Assembly (NCBI GenBank): GCA_002049455.2
Contig: KV918828.1
Location: 124,001 to 188,000, forward strand
Direction of reading: 5' to 3'
DNA length: 64,000 nucleotides
From: Porphyra umbilicalis
Lineage: Eukaryota > Rhodophyta > Bangiophyceae > Bangiales > Bangiaceae
In this document: positions 51,530 through 63,051 of the stretch, piece by piece
Layout: each line of letters starts with the position of its first letter
How positions within the stretch are numbered: the stretch's first letter is position 1
Notes under the pieces: generated by a model
The model's input: only the letters and a program-made list of their open reading frames with translations
The model's database searches: none
Told to the model about the DNA's origin: nothing
Translations under genes and position numbers: made by a program

Positions 51530-51945
51530 CAGCGAGATTAAAACCTAGAATGGGGCTTACTGCGGTAACAGAAGCCGCTGCGGCTTAGAGGGAAAAAAAC
51601 ACGCTCGTGACCATGGGGTCACGAGTTCAAATCAGCAGTGCAAAAGCCATTGGCTTGTAAATTGGTGCACCTCCCGGGGTGAGCAACACCTCCCAACTCC
51701 AAGGACCACGGACGCTAAGGTTAAGACATACTAAGGAAATGGCTTGTTATTCGCAATGAATGCTCCCTTGCCTACGGGCACTGCCAGAATTTCCGGATTG
51801 GGTTCTCCAGGCTTTGCCTGGCTAGGCGTTAGCTCCTTAGTTCTAAACTCGCAGCGCCGTAGTAGTTCGTGGTTTATCCCTGAATGAAATTCAGGTGGAG
51901 TTGGGTCGCACTTCCGGAGGACAACGTCCTCCGCTGTCTTTTTCT
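51530..51945. other. Hairpin-dense island of distinct composition
   Basis: Short perfect palindromic stems follow one another: GCCGC-T-GCGGC (about 51571-51581), CTCGTGACC/GGTCACGAG (51604-51625), CCAGGC-TTT-GCCTGG (about 51808-51822), CCTGAAT-GAA-ATTCAGG (about 51879-51895) and GGAGGA-CAACG-TCCTCC (about 51916-51932). Composition is near-balanced, unlike both flanks. Such hairpin clusters are typical of organelle intergenic DNA and of structured RNAs. A minus-strand frame (51731-52162) passes through but its translation shows no domain. Confidence 0.55.
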
Positions 51946-52747
51946 TTTCTTTCAACATATCCCGCCCCCCCCCCCCGCCTCGGTTGCGGGCTGCACCAAG
52001 ACGGCTGTGCGCGACAGGGGAGACTTTGTGGCGACAGGTGGAGAGGGTGCCGACGCGGCGTCGCCCCCTCCCGCCGCCGCCCACATGTTGGCGGTGGCGG
52101 CCAGCGCGGCGATTCTCCGCGGCGTGGCGGCCGGCAGCGGCGACGACTGTGGCCGTGCGCACGATGACGGGCGGGGCTGGCTTGCCCGTCGCCGCCGCCG
52201 CCGTCGCCGCCTATTGGGCGACTACCCGGGGTCGGGGACTGCGTGGGGCGGTGTGGCGCGCTGCGCCGGCCGTCGCGACCCCGTCGGCCGCGTCGGCCGC
52301 CGCAGCCGCTGCGCTCGCCGCCGCCGCAGCCGCCGCCGCAGCCGCCGCCGCCTCCGCCGCAGCCGCCGCAGCCGCCGCAGCCGCCGCCGCAGCCGCCGCC
52401 GCCGCCGCAGCCGCCGCAGCCGCCGCCGCAGCCGCCGCCGCCGCACAGCGTGGGCAGTTCGGCGGTGGCCGGAGGGAGGACGCCACAGCGTCCCCCCCAC
52501 GGCGATCGCGCCGCGCCGCGGGCGCCTGCCGGTGGCCGCGCGGCAGCACTCCGGTTGGCGCCCGTGACGGCCGTGGCCGCGGTGGCGGCGGCAGCGGTCA
52601 AAGCTCCGCCTGGCGGCAGTGGAGGCAGCACGCTCGCTCGCCCGAGCAGAGGTCACCTGCCGCCGAGAGCACCGGCCAGAAGTCACCCCGCGCCGCGACC
52701 ACCGGCGGTCGCCGCGGTGTGGCGGCACCGGCAGACGCACCATAAAC
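51946..52747. other. G/C-rich low-complexity region before the satellite
   Basis: Ala-, Pro- or Arg-rich frames are open in all plus-strand phases; a GCC/GCA triplet tract (52310-52445) dominates. No domain is recognised. If the satellite lies in an intron, the upstream exon should be here, but I cannot place its donor site. Confidence 0.35.
52310..52445 (+). repeat. (GCC/GCA)n triplet repeat
   Basis: GCCGCC and GCAGCC alternate with hardly any interruption. In the three plus frames it encodes poly-Ala, Pro/Gln-Pro or Arg/Ser runs. Similar repeats occur inside real genes of this window, so it may or may not be coding. Confidence 0.8.
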
Positions 52748-55700
52748 TGTCATGTTTCTGGGAGGGTGGTGTATGTTGCGAAAAAAAGCACCGCGGATAG
52801 GTCTTTTCACGACGCTTCTCGATACAGAGCGGTCATGGGAGCAGCCTCCATTAGTTTTTTGTACAGTTGCGTGAGGACCCCCTCTTTGGCATCACTTTTT
52901 CAGTGCACGTCTATAAAGTCGAGCCGTCGCTCAACGGCCGGTGCGTGGCACGTCTGTGAGTTTCGCATATGCACGCGATGCTCCTTTGCGAGTCCTATCC
53001 GATGCCACAGCCCAAAACAGGCAGTTTGACAAGCTGAAGCGTCGCCAACGCGTTTTTCGTAGGCTCCGAACCATTGAAATTGATGCGTCTGGGAGGGGTT
53101 GCGTATGTTGTGAAAAAAAGCATCGCCGTTCGGTCTTTTCACGGCGCTTCTCGATACAGAGCGGTCATGGGAGCAGCCTCCATTAGTTTTTTGTACAGTT
53201 GCGTGAGGACCCCCTCTTTGGCATCACTTTTTCAGTGCACGTCTATAAAGTCGAGCCGTCGCTCAACGGCCGGTGCGTGGCACGTCTGTGAGTTTCGCAT
53301 ATGCACGCGATGCTCCTTTGCGAGTCCTATCCGATGCCACAGCCCAAAACAGGCAGTTTGACAAGCTGAAGCGTCGCCAACGCGTTTTTCGTAGGCTCCG
53401 AACCATTGAAATTGATGCGTCTGGGAGGGGTTGCGTATGTTGTGAAAAAAAGCATCGCCGTTCGGTCTTTTCACGGCGCTTCTCGATACAGAGCGGTCAT
53501 GGGAGCAGCCTCCATTAGTTTTTTGTACAGTTGCGTGAGGACCCCCTCTTTGGCATCACTTTTTCAGTGCACGTCTATAAAGTCGAGCCGTCGCTCAACG
53601 GCCGGTGCGTGGCACGTCTGTGAGTTTCGCATATGCACGCGATGCTCCTTTGCGAGTCCTATCCGATGCCACAGCCCAAAACAGGCAGTTTGACAAGCTG
53701 AAGCGTCGCCAACGCGTTTTTCGTAGGCTCCGAACCATTGAAATTGATGCGTCTGGGAGGGGTTGCGTATGTTGTGAAAAAAAGCATCGCCGTTCGGTCT
53801 TTTCACGGCGCTTCTCGATACAGAGCGGTCATGGGAGCAGCCTCCATTAGTTTTTTGTACAGTTGCGTGAGGACCCCCTCTTTGGCATCACTTTTTCAGT
53901 GCACGTCTATAAAGTCGAGCCGTCGCTCAACGGCCGGTGCGTGGCACGTCTGTGAGTTTCGCATATGCACGCGATGCTCCTTTGCGAGTCCTATCCGATG
54001 CCACAGCCCAAAACAGGCAGTTTGACAAGCTGAAGCGTCGCCAACGCGTTTTTCGTAGGCTCCGAACCATTGAAATTGATGCGTCTGGGAGGGGTTGCGT
54101 ATGTTGTGAAAAAAAGCATCGCCGTTTGGTCTTTTCACGACGCTTCTCGATACAGAGCGGTCATGGGAGCAGCCTCCATTAGTTTTTTGTACAGTTGCGT
54201 GAGGACCCCCTCTTTGGCATCACTTTTTCAGTGCACGTCTATAAAGTCGAGCCGTCGCTCAACGGCCGGTGCGTGGCACGTCTGTGAGTTTCGCATATGC
54301 ACGCGATGCTCCTTTGCGAGTCCTATCCGATGCCACAGCCCAAAACAGGCAGTTTGACAAGCTGAAGCGTCGCCAACGCGTTTTTCGTAGGCTCCGAACC
54401 ATTGAAATTGATGCGTCTGGGAGGGGTTGCGTATGTTGTGAAAAAAAGCATCGCCGTTTGGTCTTTTCACGGCGCTTCTCGATACAGAGCGGTCATGGGA
54501 GCAGCCTCCATTAGTTTTTTGTACAGTTGCGTGAGGACCCCCTCTTTGGCATCACTTTTTCAGTGCACGTCTATAAAGTCGAGCCGTCGCTCAACGGCCG
54601 GTGCGTGGCACGTCTGTGAGTTTCGCATATGCACGCGATGCTCCTTTGCGAGTCCTATCCGATGCCACAGCCCAAAACAGGCAGTTTGACAAGCTGAAGC
54701 GTCGCCAACGCGTTTTTCGTAGGCTCCGAACCATTGAAATTGATGCGTCTGGGAGGGGTTGCGTATGTTGTGAAAAAAAGCATCGCCGTTTGGTCTTTTC
54801 ACGGCGCTTCTCGATACAGAGCGGTCATGGGAGCAGCCTCCATTAGTTTTTTGTACAGTTGCGTGAGGACCCCCTCTTTGGCATCACTTTTTCAGTGCAC
54901 GTCTATAAAGTCGAGCCGTCGCTCAACGGCCGGTGCGTGGCACGTCTGTGAGTTTCGCATATGCACGCGATGCTCCTTTGCGAGTCCTATCCGATGCCAC
55001 AGCCCAAAACAGGCAGTTTGACAAGCTGAAGCGTCGCCAACGCGTTTTTCGTAGGCTCCGAACCATTGAAATTGATGCGTCTGGGAGGGGTTGCGTATGT
55101 TGTGAAAAAAAGCATCGCCGTTCGGTCTTTTCACGGCGCTTCTCGATACAGAGCGGTCATGGGAGCAGCCTCCATTAGTTTTTTGTACAGTTGCGTGAGG
55201 ACCCCCTCTTTGGCATCACTTTTTCAGTGCACGTCTATAAAGTCGAGCCGTCGCTCAACGGCCGGTGCGTGGCACGTCTGTGAGTTTCGCATATGCACGC
55301 GATGCTCCTTTGCGAGTCCTATCCGATGCCACAGCCCAAAACAGGCAGTTTGACAAGCTGAAGCGTCGCCAACGCGTTTTTCGTAGGCTCCGAACCATTG
55401 AAATTGATGCGTCTGGGAGGGGTTGCGTATGTTGTGAAAAAAAGCATCGCCGTTCGGTCTTTTCACGGCGCTTCTCGATACAGAGCGGTCATGGGAGCAG
55501 CCTCCATTAGTTTTTTGTACAGTTGCGTGAGGACCCCCTCTTTGGCATCACTTTTTCAGTGCACGTCTATAAAGTCGAGCCGTCGCTCAACGGCCGGTGC
55601 GTGGCACGTCTGTGAGTTTCGCATATGCACGCGATGATCCTTTGCGAGTCCTATCCGATGCCACAGCCCAAAACAGGCAGTTTGACAAGCTGAAGCGTCG

Positions 55701-58700
55701 CCAACGCGTTTTTCGTAGGCTCCGAACCATTGAAATTGATGCGTCTGGGAGGGGTTGCGTATGTTGTGAAAAAAAGCATCGCCGTTCGGTCTTTTCACGG
55801 CGCTTCTCGATACAGAGCGGTCATGGGAGCAGCCTCCATTAGTTTTTTGTACAGTTGCGTGAGGACCCCCTCTTTGGCATCACTTTTTCAGTGCACGTCT
55901 ATAAAGTCGAGCCGTCGCTCAACGGCCGGTGCGTGGCACGTCTGTGAGTTTCGCATATGCACGCGATGATCCTTTGCGAGTCCTATCCGATGCCACAGCC
56001 CAAAACAGGCAGTTTGACAAGCTGAAGCGTCGCCAACGCGTTTTTCGTAGGCTCCGAACCATTGAAATTGATGCGTCTGGGAGGGGTTGCGTATGTTGTG
56101 AAAAAAAGCATCGCCGTTCGGTCTTTTCACGGCGCTTCTCGATACAGAGCGGTCATGGGAGCAGCCTCCATTAGTTTTTTGTACAGTTGCGTGAGGACCC
56201 CCTCTTTGGCATCACTTTTTCAGTGCACGTCTATAAAGTCGAGCCGTCGCTCAACGGCCGGTGCGTGGCACGTCTGTGAGTTTCGCATATGCACGCGATG
56301 CTCCTTTGCGAGTCCTATCCGATGCCACAGCCCAAAACAGGCAGTTTGACAAGCTGAAGCGTCGCCAACGCGTTTTTCGTAGGCTCCGAACCATTGAAAT
56401 TGATGCGTCTGGGAGGGGTTGCGTATGTTGTGAAAAAAAGCATCGCCGTTTGGTCTTTTCACGGCGCTTCTCGATACAGAGCGGTCATGGGAGCAGCCTC
56501 CATTAGTTTTTTGTACAGTTGCGTGAGGACCCCCTCTTTGGCATCACTTTTTCAGTGCACGTCTATAAAGTCGAGCCGTCGCTCAACGGCCGGTGCGTGG
56601 CACGTCTGTGAGTTTCGCATATGCACGCGATGCTCCTTTGCGAGTCCTATCCGATGCCACAGCCCAAAACAGGCAGTTTGACAAGCTGAAGCGTCGCCAA
56701 CGCGTTTTTCGTAGGCTCCGAACCATTGAAATTGATGCGTCTGGGAGGGGTTGCGTATGTTGTGAAAAAAAGCATCGCCGTTTGGTCTTTTCACGGCGCT
56801 TCTCGATACAGAGCGGTCATGGGAGCAGCCTCCATTAGTTTTTTGTACAGTTGCGTGAGGACCCCCTCTTTGGCATCACTTTTTCAGTGCACGTCTATAA
56901 AGTCGAGCCGTCGCTCAACGGCCGGTGCGTGGCACGTCTGTGAGTTTCGCATATGCACGCGATGCTCCTTTGCGAGTCCTATCCGATGCCACAGCCCAAA
57001 ACAGGCAGTTTGACAAGCTGAAGCGTCGCCAACGCGTTTTTCGTAGGCTCCGAACCATTGAAATTGATGCGTCTGGGAGGGGTTGCGTATGTTGTGAAAA
57101 AAAGCATCGCCGTTTGGTCTTTTCACGGCGCTTCTCGATACAGAGCGGTCATGGGAGCAGCCTCCATTAGTTTTTTGTACAGTTGCGTGAGGACCCCCTC
57201 TTTGGCATCACTTTTTCAGTGCACGTCTATAAAGTCGAGCCGTCGCTCAACGGCCGGTGCGTGGCACGTCTGTGAGTTTCGCATATGCACGCGATGCTCC
57301 TTTGCGAGTCCTATCCGATGCCACAGCCCAAAACAGGCAGTTTGACAAGCTGAAGCGTCGCCAACGCGTTTTTCGTAGGCTCCGAACCATTGAAATTGAT
57401 GCGTCTGGGAGGGGTTGCGTATGTTGTGAAAAAAAGCATCGCCGTTCGGTCTTTTCACGGCGCTTCTCGATACAGAGCGGTCATGGGAGCAGCCTCCATT
57501 AGTTTTTTGTACAGTTGCGTGAGGACCCCCTCTTTGGCATCACTTTTTCAGTGCACGTCTATAAAGTCGAGCCGTCGCTCAACGGCCGGTGCGTGGCACG
57601 TCTGTGAGTTTCGCATATGCACGCGATGCTCCTTTGCGAGTCCTATCCGATGCCACAGCCCAAAACAGGCAGTTTGACAAGCTGAAGCGTCGCCAACGCG
57701 TTTTTCGTAGGCTCCGAACCATTGAAATTGATGCGTCTGGGAGGGGTTGCGTATGTTGTGAAAAAAGCATCGCCGTTCGGTCTTTTCACGGCGCTTCTCG
57801 ATACAGAGCGGTCATGGGAGCAGCCTCCATTAGTTTTTTGTACAGTTGCGTGAGGACCCCCTCTTTGGCATCACTTTTTCAGTGCACGTCTATAAAGTCG
57901 AGCCGTCGCTCAACGGCCGGTGCGTGGCACGTCTGTGAGTTTCGCATATGCACGCGATGCTCCTTTGCGAGTCCTATCCGATGCCACAGCCCAAAACAGG
58001 CAGTTTGACAAGCTGAAGCGTCGCCAACGCGTTTTTCGTAGGCTCCGAACCATTGAAATTGATGCGTCTGGGAGGGGTTGCGTATGTTGTGAAAAAAAGC
58101 ATCGCCGTTCGGTCTTTTCACGGCGCTTCTCGATACAGAGCGGTCATGGGAGCAGCCTCCATTAGTTTTTTGTACAGTTGCGTGAGGACCCCCTCTTTGG
58201 CATCACTTTTTCAGTGCACGTCTATAAAGTCGAGCCGTCGCTCAACGGCCGGTGCGTGGCACGTCTGTGAGTTTCGCATATGCACGCGATGATCCTTTGC
58301 GAGTCCTATCCGATGCCACAGCCCAAAACAGGCAGTTTGACAAGCTGAAGCGTCGCCAACGCGTTTTTCGTAGGCTCCGAACCATTGAAATTGATGCGTC
58401 TGGGAGGGGTTGCGTATGTTGTGAAAAAAAGCATCGCCGTTCGGTCTTTTCACGGCGCTTCTCGATACAGAGCGGTCATGGGAGCAGCCTCCATTAGTTT
58501 TTTGTACAGTTGCGTGAGGACCCCCTCTTTGGCATCACTTTTTCAGTGCACGTCTATAAAGTCGAGCCGTCGCTCAACGGCCGGTGCGTGGCACGTCTGT
58601 GAGTTTCGCATATGCACGCGATGATCCTTTGCGAGTCCTATCCGATGCCACAGCCCAAAACAGGCAGTTTGACAAGCTGAAGCGTCGCCAACGCGTTTTT

Positions 58701-61204
58701 CGTAGGCTCCGAACCATTGAAATTGATGCGTCTGGGAGGGGTTGCGTATGTTGTGAAAAAAAGCATCGCCGTTCGGTCTTTTCACGGCGCTTCTCGATAC
58801 AGAGCGGTCATGGGAGCAGCCTCCATTAGTTTTTTGTACAGTTGCGTGAGGACCCCCTCTTTGGCATCACTTTTTCAGTGCACGTCTATAAAGTCGAGCC
58901 GTCGCTCAACGGCCGGTGCGTGGCACGTCTGTGAGTTTCGCATATGCACGCGATGCTCCTTTGCGAGTCCTATCCGATGCCACAGCCCAAAACAGGCAGT
59001 TTGACAAGCTGAAGCGTCGCCAACGCGTTTTTCGTAGGCTCCGAACCATTGAAATTGATGCGTCTGGGAGGGGTTGCGTATGTTGTGAAAAAAAGCATCG
59101 CCGTTTGGTCTTTTCACGGCGCTTCTCGATACAGAGCGGTCATGGGAGCAGCCTCCATTAGTTTTTTGTACAGTTGCGTGAGGACCCCCTCTTTGGCATC
59201 ACTTTTTCAGTGCACGTCTATAAAGTCGAGCCGTCGCTCAACGGCCGGTGCGTGGCACGTCTGTGAGTTTCGCATATGCACGCGATGCTCCTTTGCGAGT
59301 CCTATCCGATGCCACAGCCCAAAACAGGCAGTTTGACAAGCTGAAGCGTCGCCAACGCGTTTTTCGTAGGCTCCGAACCATTGAAATTGATGCGTCTGGG
59401 AGGGGTTGCGTATGTTGTGAAAAAAAGCATCGCCGTTCGGTCTTTTCACGGCGCTTCTCGATACAGAGCGGTCATGGGAGCAGCCTCCATTAGTTTTTTG
59501 TACAGTTGCGTGAGGACCCCCTCTTTGGCATCACTTTTTCAGTGCACGTCTATAAAGTCGAGCCGTCGCTCAACGGCCGGTGCGTGGCACGTCTGTGAGT
59601 TTCGCATATGCACGCGATGATCCTTTGCGAGTCCTATCCGATGCCACAGCCCAAAACAGGCAGTTTGACAAGCTGAAGCGTCGCCAACGCGTTTTTCGTA
59701 GGCTCCGAACCATTGAAATTGATGCGTCTGGGAGGGGTTGCGTATGTTGTGAAAAAAAGCATCGCCGTTCGGTCTTTTCACGGCGCTTCTCGATACAGAG
59801 CGGTCATGGGAGCAGCCTCCATTAGTTTTTTGTACAGTTGCGTGAGGACCCCCTCTTTGGCATCACTTTTTCAGTGCACGTCTATAAAGTCGAGCCGTCG
59901 CTCAACGGCCGGTGCGTGGCACGTCTGTGAGTTTCGCATATGCACGCGATGCTCCTTTGCGAGTCCTATCCGATGCCACAGCCCAAAACAGGCAGTTTGA
60001 CAAGCTGAAGCGTCGCCAACGCGTTTTTCGTAGGCTCCGAACCATTGAAATTGATGCGTCTGGGAGGGGTTGCGTATGTTGTGAAAAAAAGCATCGCCGT
60101 TCGGTCTTTTCACGGCGCTTCTCGATACAGAGCGGTCATGGGAGCAGCCTCCATTAGTTTTTTGTACAGTTGCGTGAGGACCCCCTCTTTGGCATCACTT
60201 TTTCAGTGCACGTCTATAAAGTCGAGCCGTCGCTCAACGGCCGGTGCGTGGCACGTCTGTGAGTTTCGCATATGCACGCGATGCTCCTTTGCGAGTCCTA
60301 TCCGATGCCACAGCCCAAAACAGGCAGTTTGACAAGCTGAAGCGTCGCCAACGCGTTTTTCGTAGGCTCCGAACCATTGAAATTGATGCGTCTGGGAGGG
60401 GTTGCGTATGTTGTGAAAAAAAGCATCGCCGTTCGGTCTTTTCACGGCGCTTCTCGATACAGAGCGGTCATGGGAGCAGCCTCCATTAGTTTTTTGTACA
60501 GTTGCGTGAGGACCCCCTCTTTGGCATCACTTTTTCAGTGCACGTCTATAAAGTCGAGCCGTCGCTCAACGGCCGGTGCGTGGCACGTCTGTGAGTTTCG
60601 CATATGCACGCGATGCTCCTTTGCGAGTCCTATCCGATGCCACAGCCCAAAACAGGCAGTTTGACAAGCTGAAGCGTCGCCAACGCGTTTTTCGTAGGCT
60701 CCGAACCATTGAAATTGATGCGTCTGGGAGGGGTTGCGTATGTTGTGAAAAAAAGCATCGCCGTTCGGTCTTTTCACGGCGCTTCTCGATACAGAGCGGT
60801 CATGGGAGCAGCCTCCATTAGTTTTTTGTACAGTTGCGTGAGGACCCCCTCTTTGGCATCACTTTTTCAGTGCACGTCTATAAAGTCGAGCCGTCGCTCA
60901 ACGGCCGGTGCGTGGCACGTCTGTGAGTTTCGCATATGCACGCGATGCTCCTTTGCGAGTCCTATCCGATGCCACAGCCCAAAACAGGCAGTTTGACAAG
61001 CTGAAGCGTCGCCAACGCGTTTTTCGTAGGCTCCGAACCATTGAAATTGATGCGTCTGGGAGGGGTTGCGTATGTTGTGAAAAAAAGCATCGCCGTTCGG
61101 TCTTTTCACGGCGCTTCTCGATACAGAGCGGTCATGGGAGCAGCCTCCATTAGTTTTTTGTACAGTTGCGTGAGGACCCCCTCTTTGGCATCACTTTTTC
61201 AGTG
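52748..61204 (+). repeat. 332-bp tandem satellite, about 25 units
   Basis: A 332-bp unit repeats head to tail for 8.46 kb with almost no divergence; a single unit near 57740-57775 is 331 bp (six instead of seven A). Landmarks per unit include ACGCGTTTTTCGTAGGC, GTGAAAAAAAGCATCGCC, GGAGCAGCCTCCATTAG and GTGCACGTCTATAAAGTC. The first unit (52748-52830) is the most diverged. Three variant positions (GATGCTCC/GATGATCC, GTTCGG/GTTTGG, CACGGCG/CACGACG) form runs that repeat in blocks. The unit length is about twice a nucleosome repeat core (2 x 166). Small frames of 80-95 codons recur in each unit on both strands; 332 is not a multiple of three, so no frame crosses the array. Confidence 0.97.
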
Positions 61205-61375
61205 TACGAGGGCGATTATGAGTCGCCACTCGACGACCTCGACGAGGCGGCGCTGTTTGGGCAGGTCGTGCGGGTGGTGGCCGCCCATAGGGAGCCCGCC
61301 GTGTCGGGGGGGTTGTCTGGGGGGGAACGCGTCACCGCCGAAGCGCTCGGCGCCGCCGCCGGGGGGGGGGCGTGA
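61205..61375 (+). CDS. Exon-like segment abutting the satellite
   Basis: The last satellite unit ends in CACTTTTTCAG, a good 3' splice-site sequence. The adjoining unique DNA reads VYEGDYESPLDDLDEAALFG then QVVRVVAAHREPAVSGG, an acidic, coding-like translation with G/C-rich third positions, up to a stop at 61373-61375; G runs at 61302-61308 and 61362-61371 may disturb the frame. No domain is recognised. It could be a true exon behind an intron filled by satellite, or a gene truncated by the array. Confidence 0.35.
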   Translation, partial: YEGDYESPLDDLDEAALFGQVVRVVAAHREPAVSGGLSGGERVTAEALGAAAGGGA

Positions 61376-61840
61376 GCGGGGGGCGGCGGGGGGCCCGCCG
61401 CGCCTGCCCCCACAGACGAGATGTTTTTTGAATGCAACGGACCTTTGTCCAAAAGACCGAGGCTGACGATCATACGAGCGGCTTCTATACGGCTGTCGGA
61501 ACGCGTCGGGTGTTGTAAGCGTGTACAGGGAATCCACAAAAGCGCACAAAGGTGGGGAAGTACAAGCACAACGGACACGGTGGGAGACTTGGGATGGCCA
61601 GGGGGAGGGACAGAGTGGATGCTGAAGGCGCTGGGGAGCAGCGACCTAGAGTGCGTGCATGTGCCGGAGCGCCGGTCGTCGTTGCCTTGTCGCACCAACA
61701 ACCACACCGCAGCATCTCCTCGTCTCAAGAGTTGATAGTGCAATTTGAGTACACAACTACGCGTATGATCCGGCGACGGCAGAGGCGCTGCCAAACTGAC
61801 CGCCCACCACCAGACATAACCCCGCTGCCGACGACCCGAT
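61376..61840. other. Unique spacer, no gene seen
   Basis: Composition is balanced, with short overlapping frames on both strands and no domain. It separates the exon-like segment from promoter-like element B. Confidence 0.35.
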
Positions 61841-62075
61841 GATCGACACTTTCACCCAGTGATCGACACTTTAGCCCAGTGATCGACACTTTAGCCCAGT
61901 GACCGACACTTTACCCCAGTGATCGACACTTTGACCCAGTGATCGACACTTTGACCGATGGTACCGAACTTGAGGCGGGTTGTAGACCACTTTGAAATTG
62001 TATTTAAGACTGCGCGGGCGGCTGCTTTTCAATTGGCGCGACACGACGCAACTACCGATCCGACGGCAGCAACCG
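61841..62075 (+). promoter_or_regulatory. Dispersed promoter-like element, copy B, with six 20-bp repeats
   Basis: Six exact-period 20-bp units (GATCGACACTTTRRCCCAGT type) fill 61841-61960. They are followed by GATGGTACCGAACTTGAGGC, GTAGACCACTTTGAAATTG, TATTTAAGACTG and CTACCGATCCGACGGCAGC, paralleling copy A at 49156-49340, which has three units. Regularly spaced identical boxes upstream of a TATA-like word suggest a transcription-factor array. Confidence 0.65.
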
Positions 62076-62159
62076 CGACGGTGTCGCCTGGCCAAAGCGC
62101 GAGTCGGCACTCTCGCACTCGTGCCCGGCGGTGGTGGTGGTGGAGACGCGCGCCGCGTG

Positions 62160-62242
62160 TTGGTGTGTGTCGGTGGGTGTCGGTGGGTGTCGGTGGGTGT
62201 CGGTGGGTGTCGGTGGGTGTCGGTGGGTGTCGGTGGGTGTCG
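62160..62242 (+). repeat. 10-bp minisatellite (GTCGGTGGGT)n
   Basis: About seven perfect copies of GTCGGTGGGT stand in tandem. They lie between element B and the dispersed segment shared with 50.7 kb, i.e. where copy A carries the 49.7 kb frame. Confidence 0.9.
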
Positions 62243-62255
62243 GCGTTGGGCCTGG

Positions 62256-62450
62256 CCGCCACCGAGCGCCCGAATGCCGGTGTTTGGTCGTCCCAGAGAC
62301 GGCCGCCCCGTACTCTCGGATGCCTCAATGTCCTCATTGTCCCCATTGTCCTCCTTGTCCTCCTTGTCCGTTTTCTTCAATTTCCTCATTGTCCTCATTG
62401 TCTGTTTCCTCATTGTCCTCATTGTCCCCGCCCCCCCCCCCCTCAACAGG
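62256..62450 (+). repeat. Dispersed repeat segment, copy B, with (CCTCATTGT)n
   Basis: CCACCGAGCGCCCGAATGCC, GGTGTTTGGTCGTCCC and CTCTCGGATGCCTCA match copy A at 50745-50825. The following CCTCATTGT-type tract ends in a C run and CCCTCAACAG (to 62450), again splice-acceptor-like. Confidence 0.65.
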
Positions 62451-63051
62451 TATGGTGGGGGGTCTCTAGTGCAGCGGCGCCGCGGAGGCGACCGACACCA
62501 GCCGTGATGGTCCAAATTCCCACCCCACACGACCGACCACCCCCACCGCCACGACGACTCGTGCGACCGGGTTTCATCCATGTCGGCGCGTTCAACACCA
62601 GGTAGGAGGGGGTGTTTCGGCAGGGTGGTCGCACGCCCCGGTGGGATGGGCGGGGGTCGTCGCAGCGCTGTGGCTGGGCCCATCTGTCGGACCCGTGGGA
62701 CCTGTATGGCGGGCATGTGCTCTATGCGGCGACGCCGCCGCACCGCAGCGGTCGGCAAGACGTCGTCCAGGCGTCTCCATGATGGCCAACGGTGGCGTTC
62801 AACGCGCCACACCCCTTCTGTCCGTGACACGCCCGCGCGTATGACGTCACAATTTTCCACACACCACCCCCGCGGAGGGGGGGGGGGGGGGGGGGGCGGG
62901 AGGGAGGACTCGCGGTGCCCGTTCGTCCGTACATTGTCTGCTCTCGCCGTCGGGTGCCGACCCACCGGGTGCCGACCCGCCGGCCCACCGCCCAGCTTCT
63001 CCCACGGCCGCCGGTGCCCGCATGGCGGCCTGTGGGTACACCCACCTGCAA

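Noticed and set aside
51590-51660. tRNA gene suggested by GTTCAAATC after a hairpin
   Set aside because: The T-stem does not pair, and no acceptor stem or D-arm can be drawn; the hairpin is a plain 9-bp stem.
52748-61204. Satellite as a 5S rRNA, snRNA or spliced-leader gene cluster
   Set aside because: I looked for 5S-like, U-snRNA-like and tRNA-type internal promoter words in the unit and saw none; the T-runs alone are not enough.
52900-61466. Dozens of 80-95 codon frames in the satellite (e.g. starting MKLMRLGGVAYVV or MRGTSVSFAYARD)
   Set aside because: They recur only because the unit recurs, exist on both strands, and cannot join across units since 332 is not divisible by three. No domain or coding bias beyond composition.
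61841-61960. 20-bp direct repeats as a CRISPR array
   Set aside because: The repeats are contiguous with no spacers, there are no cas genes, and the window is eukaryotic.
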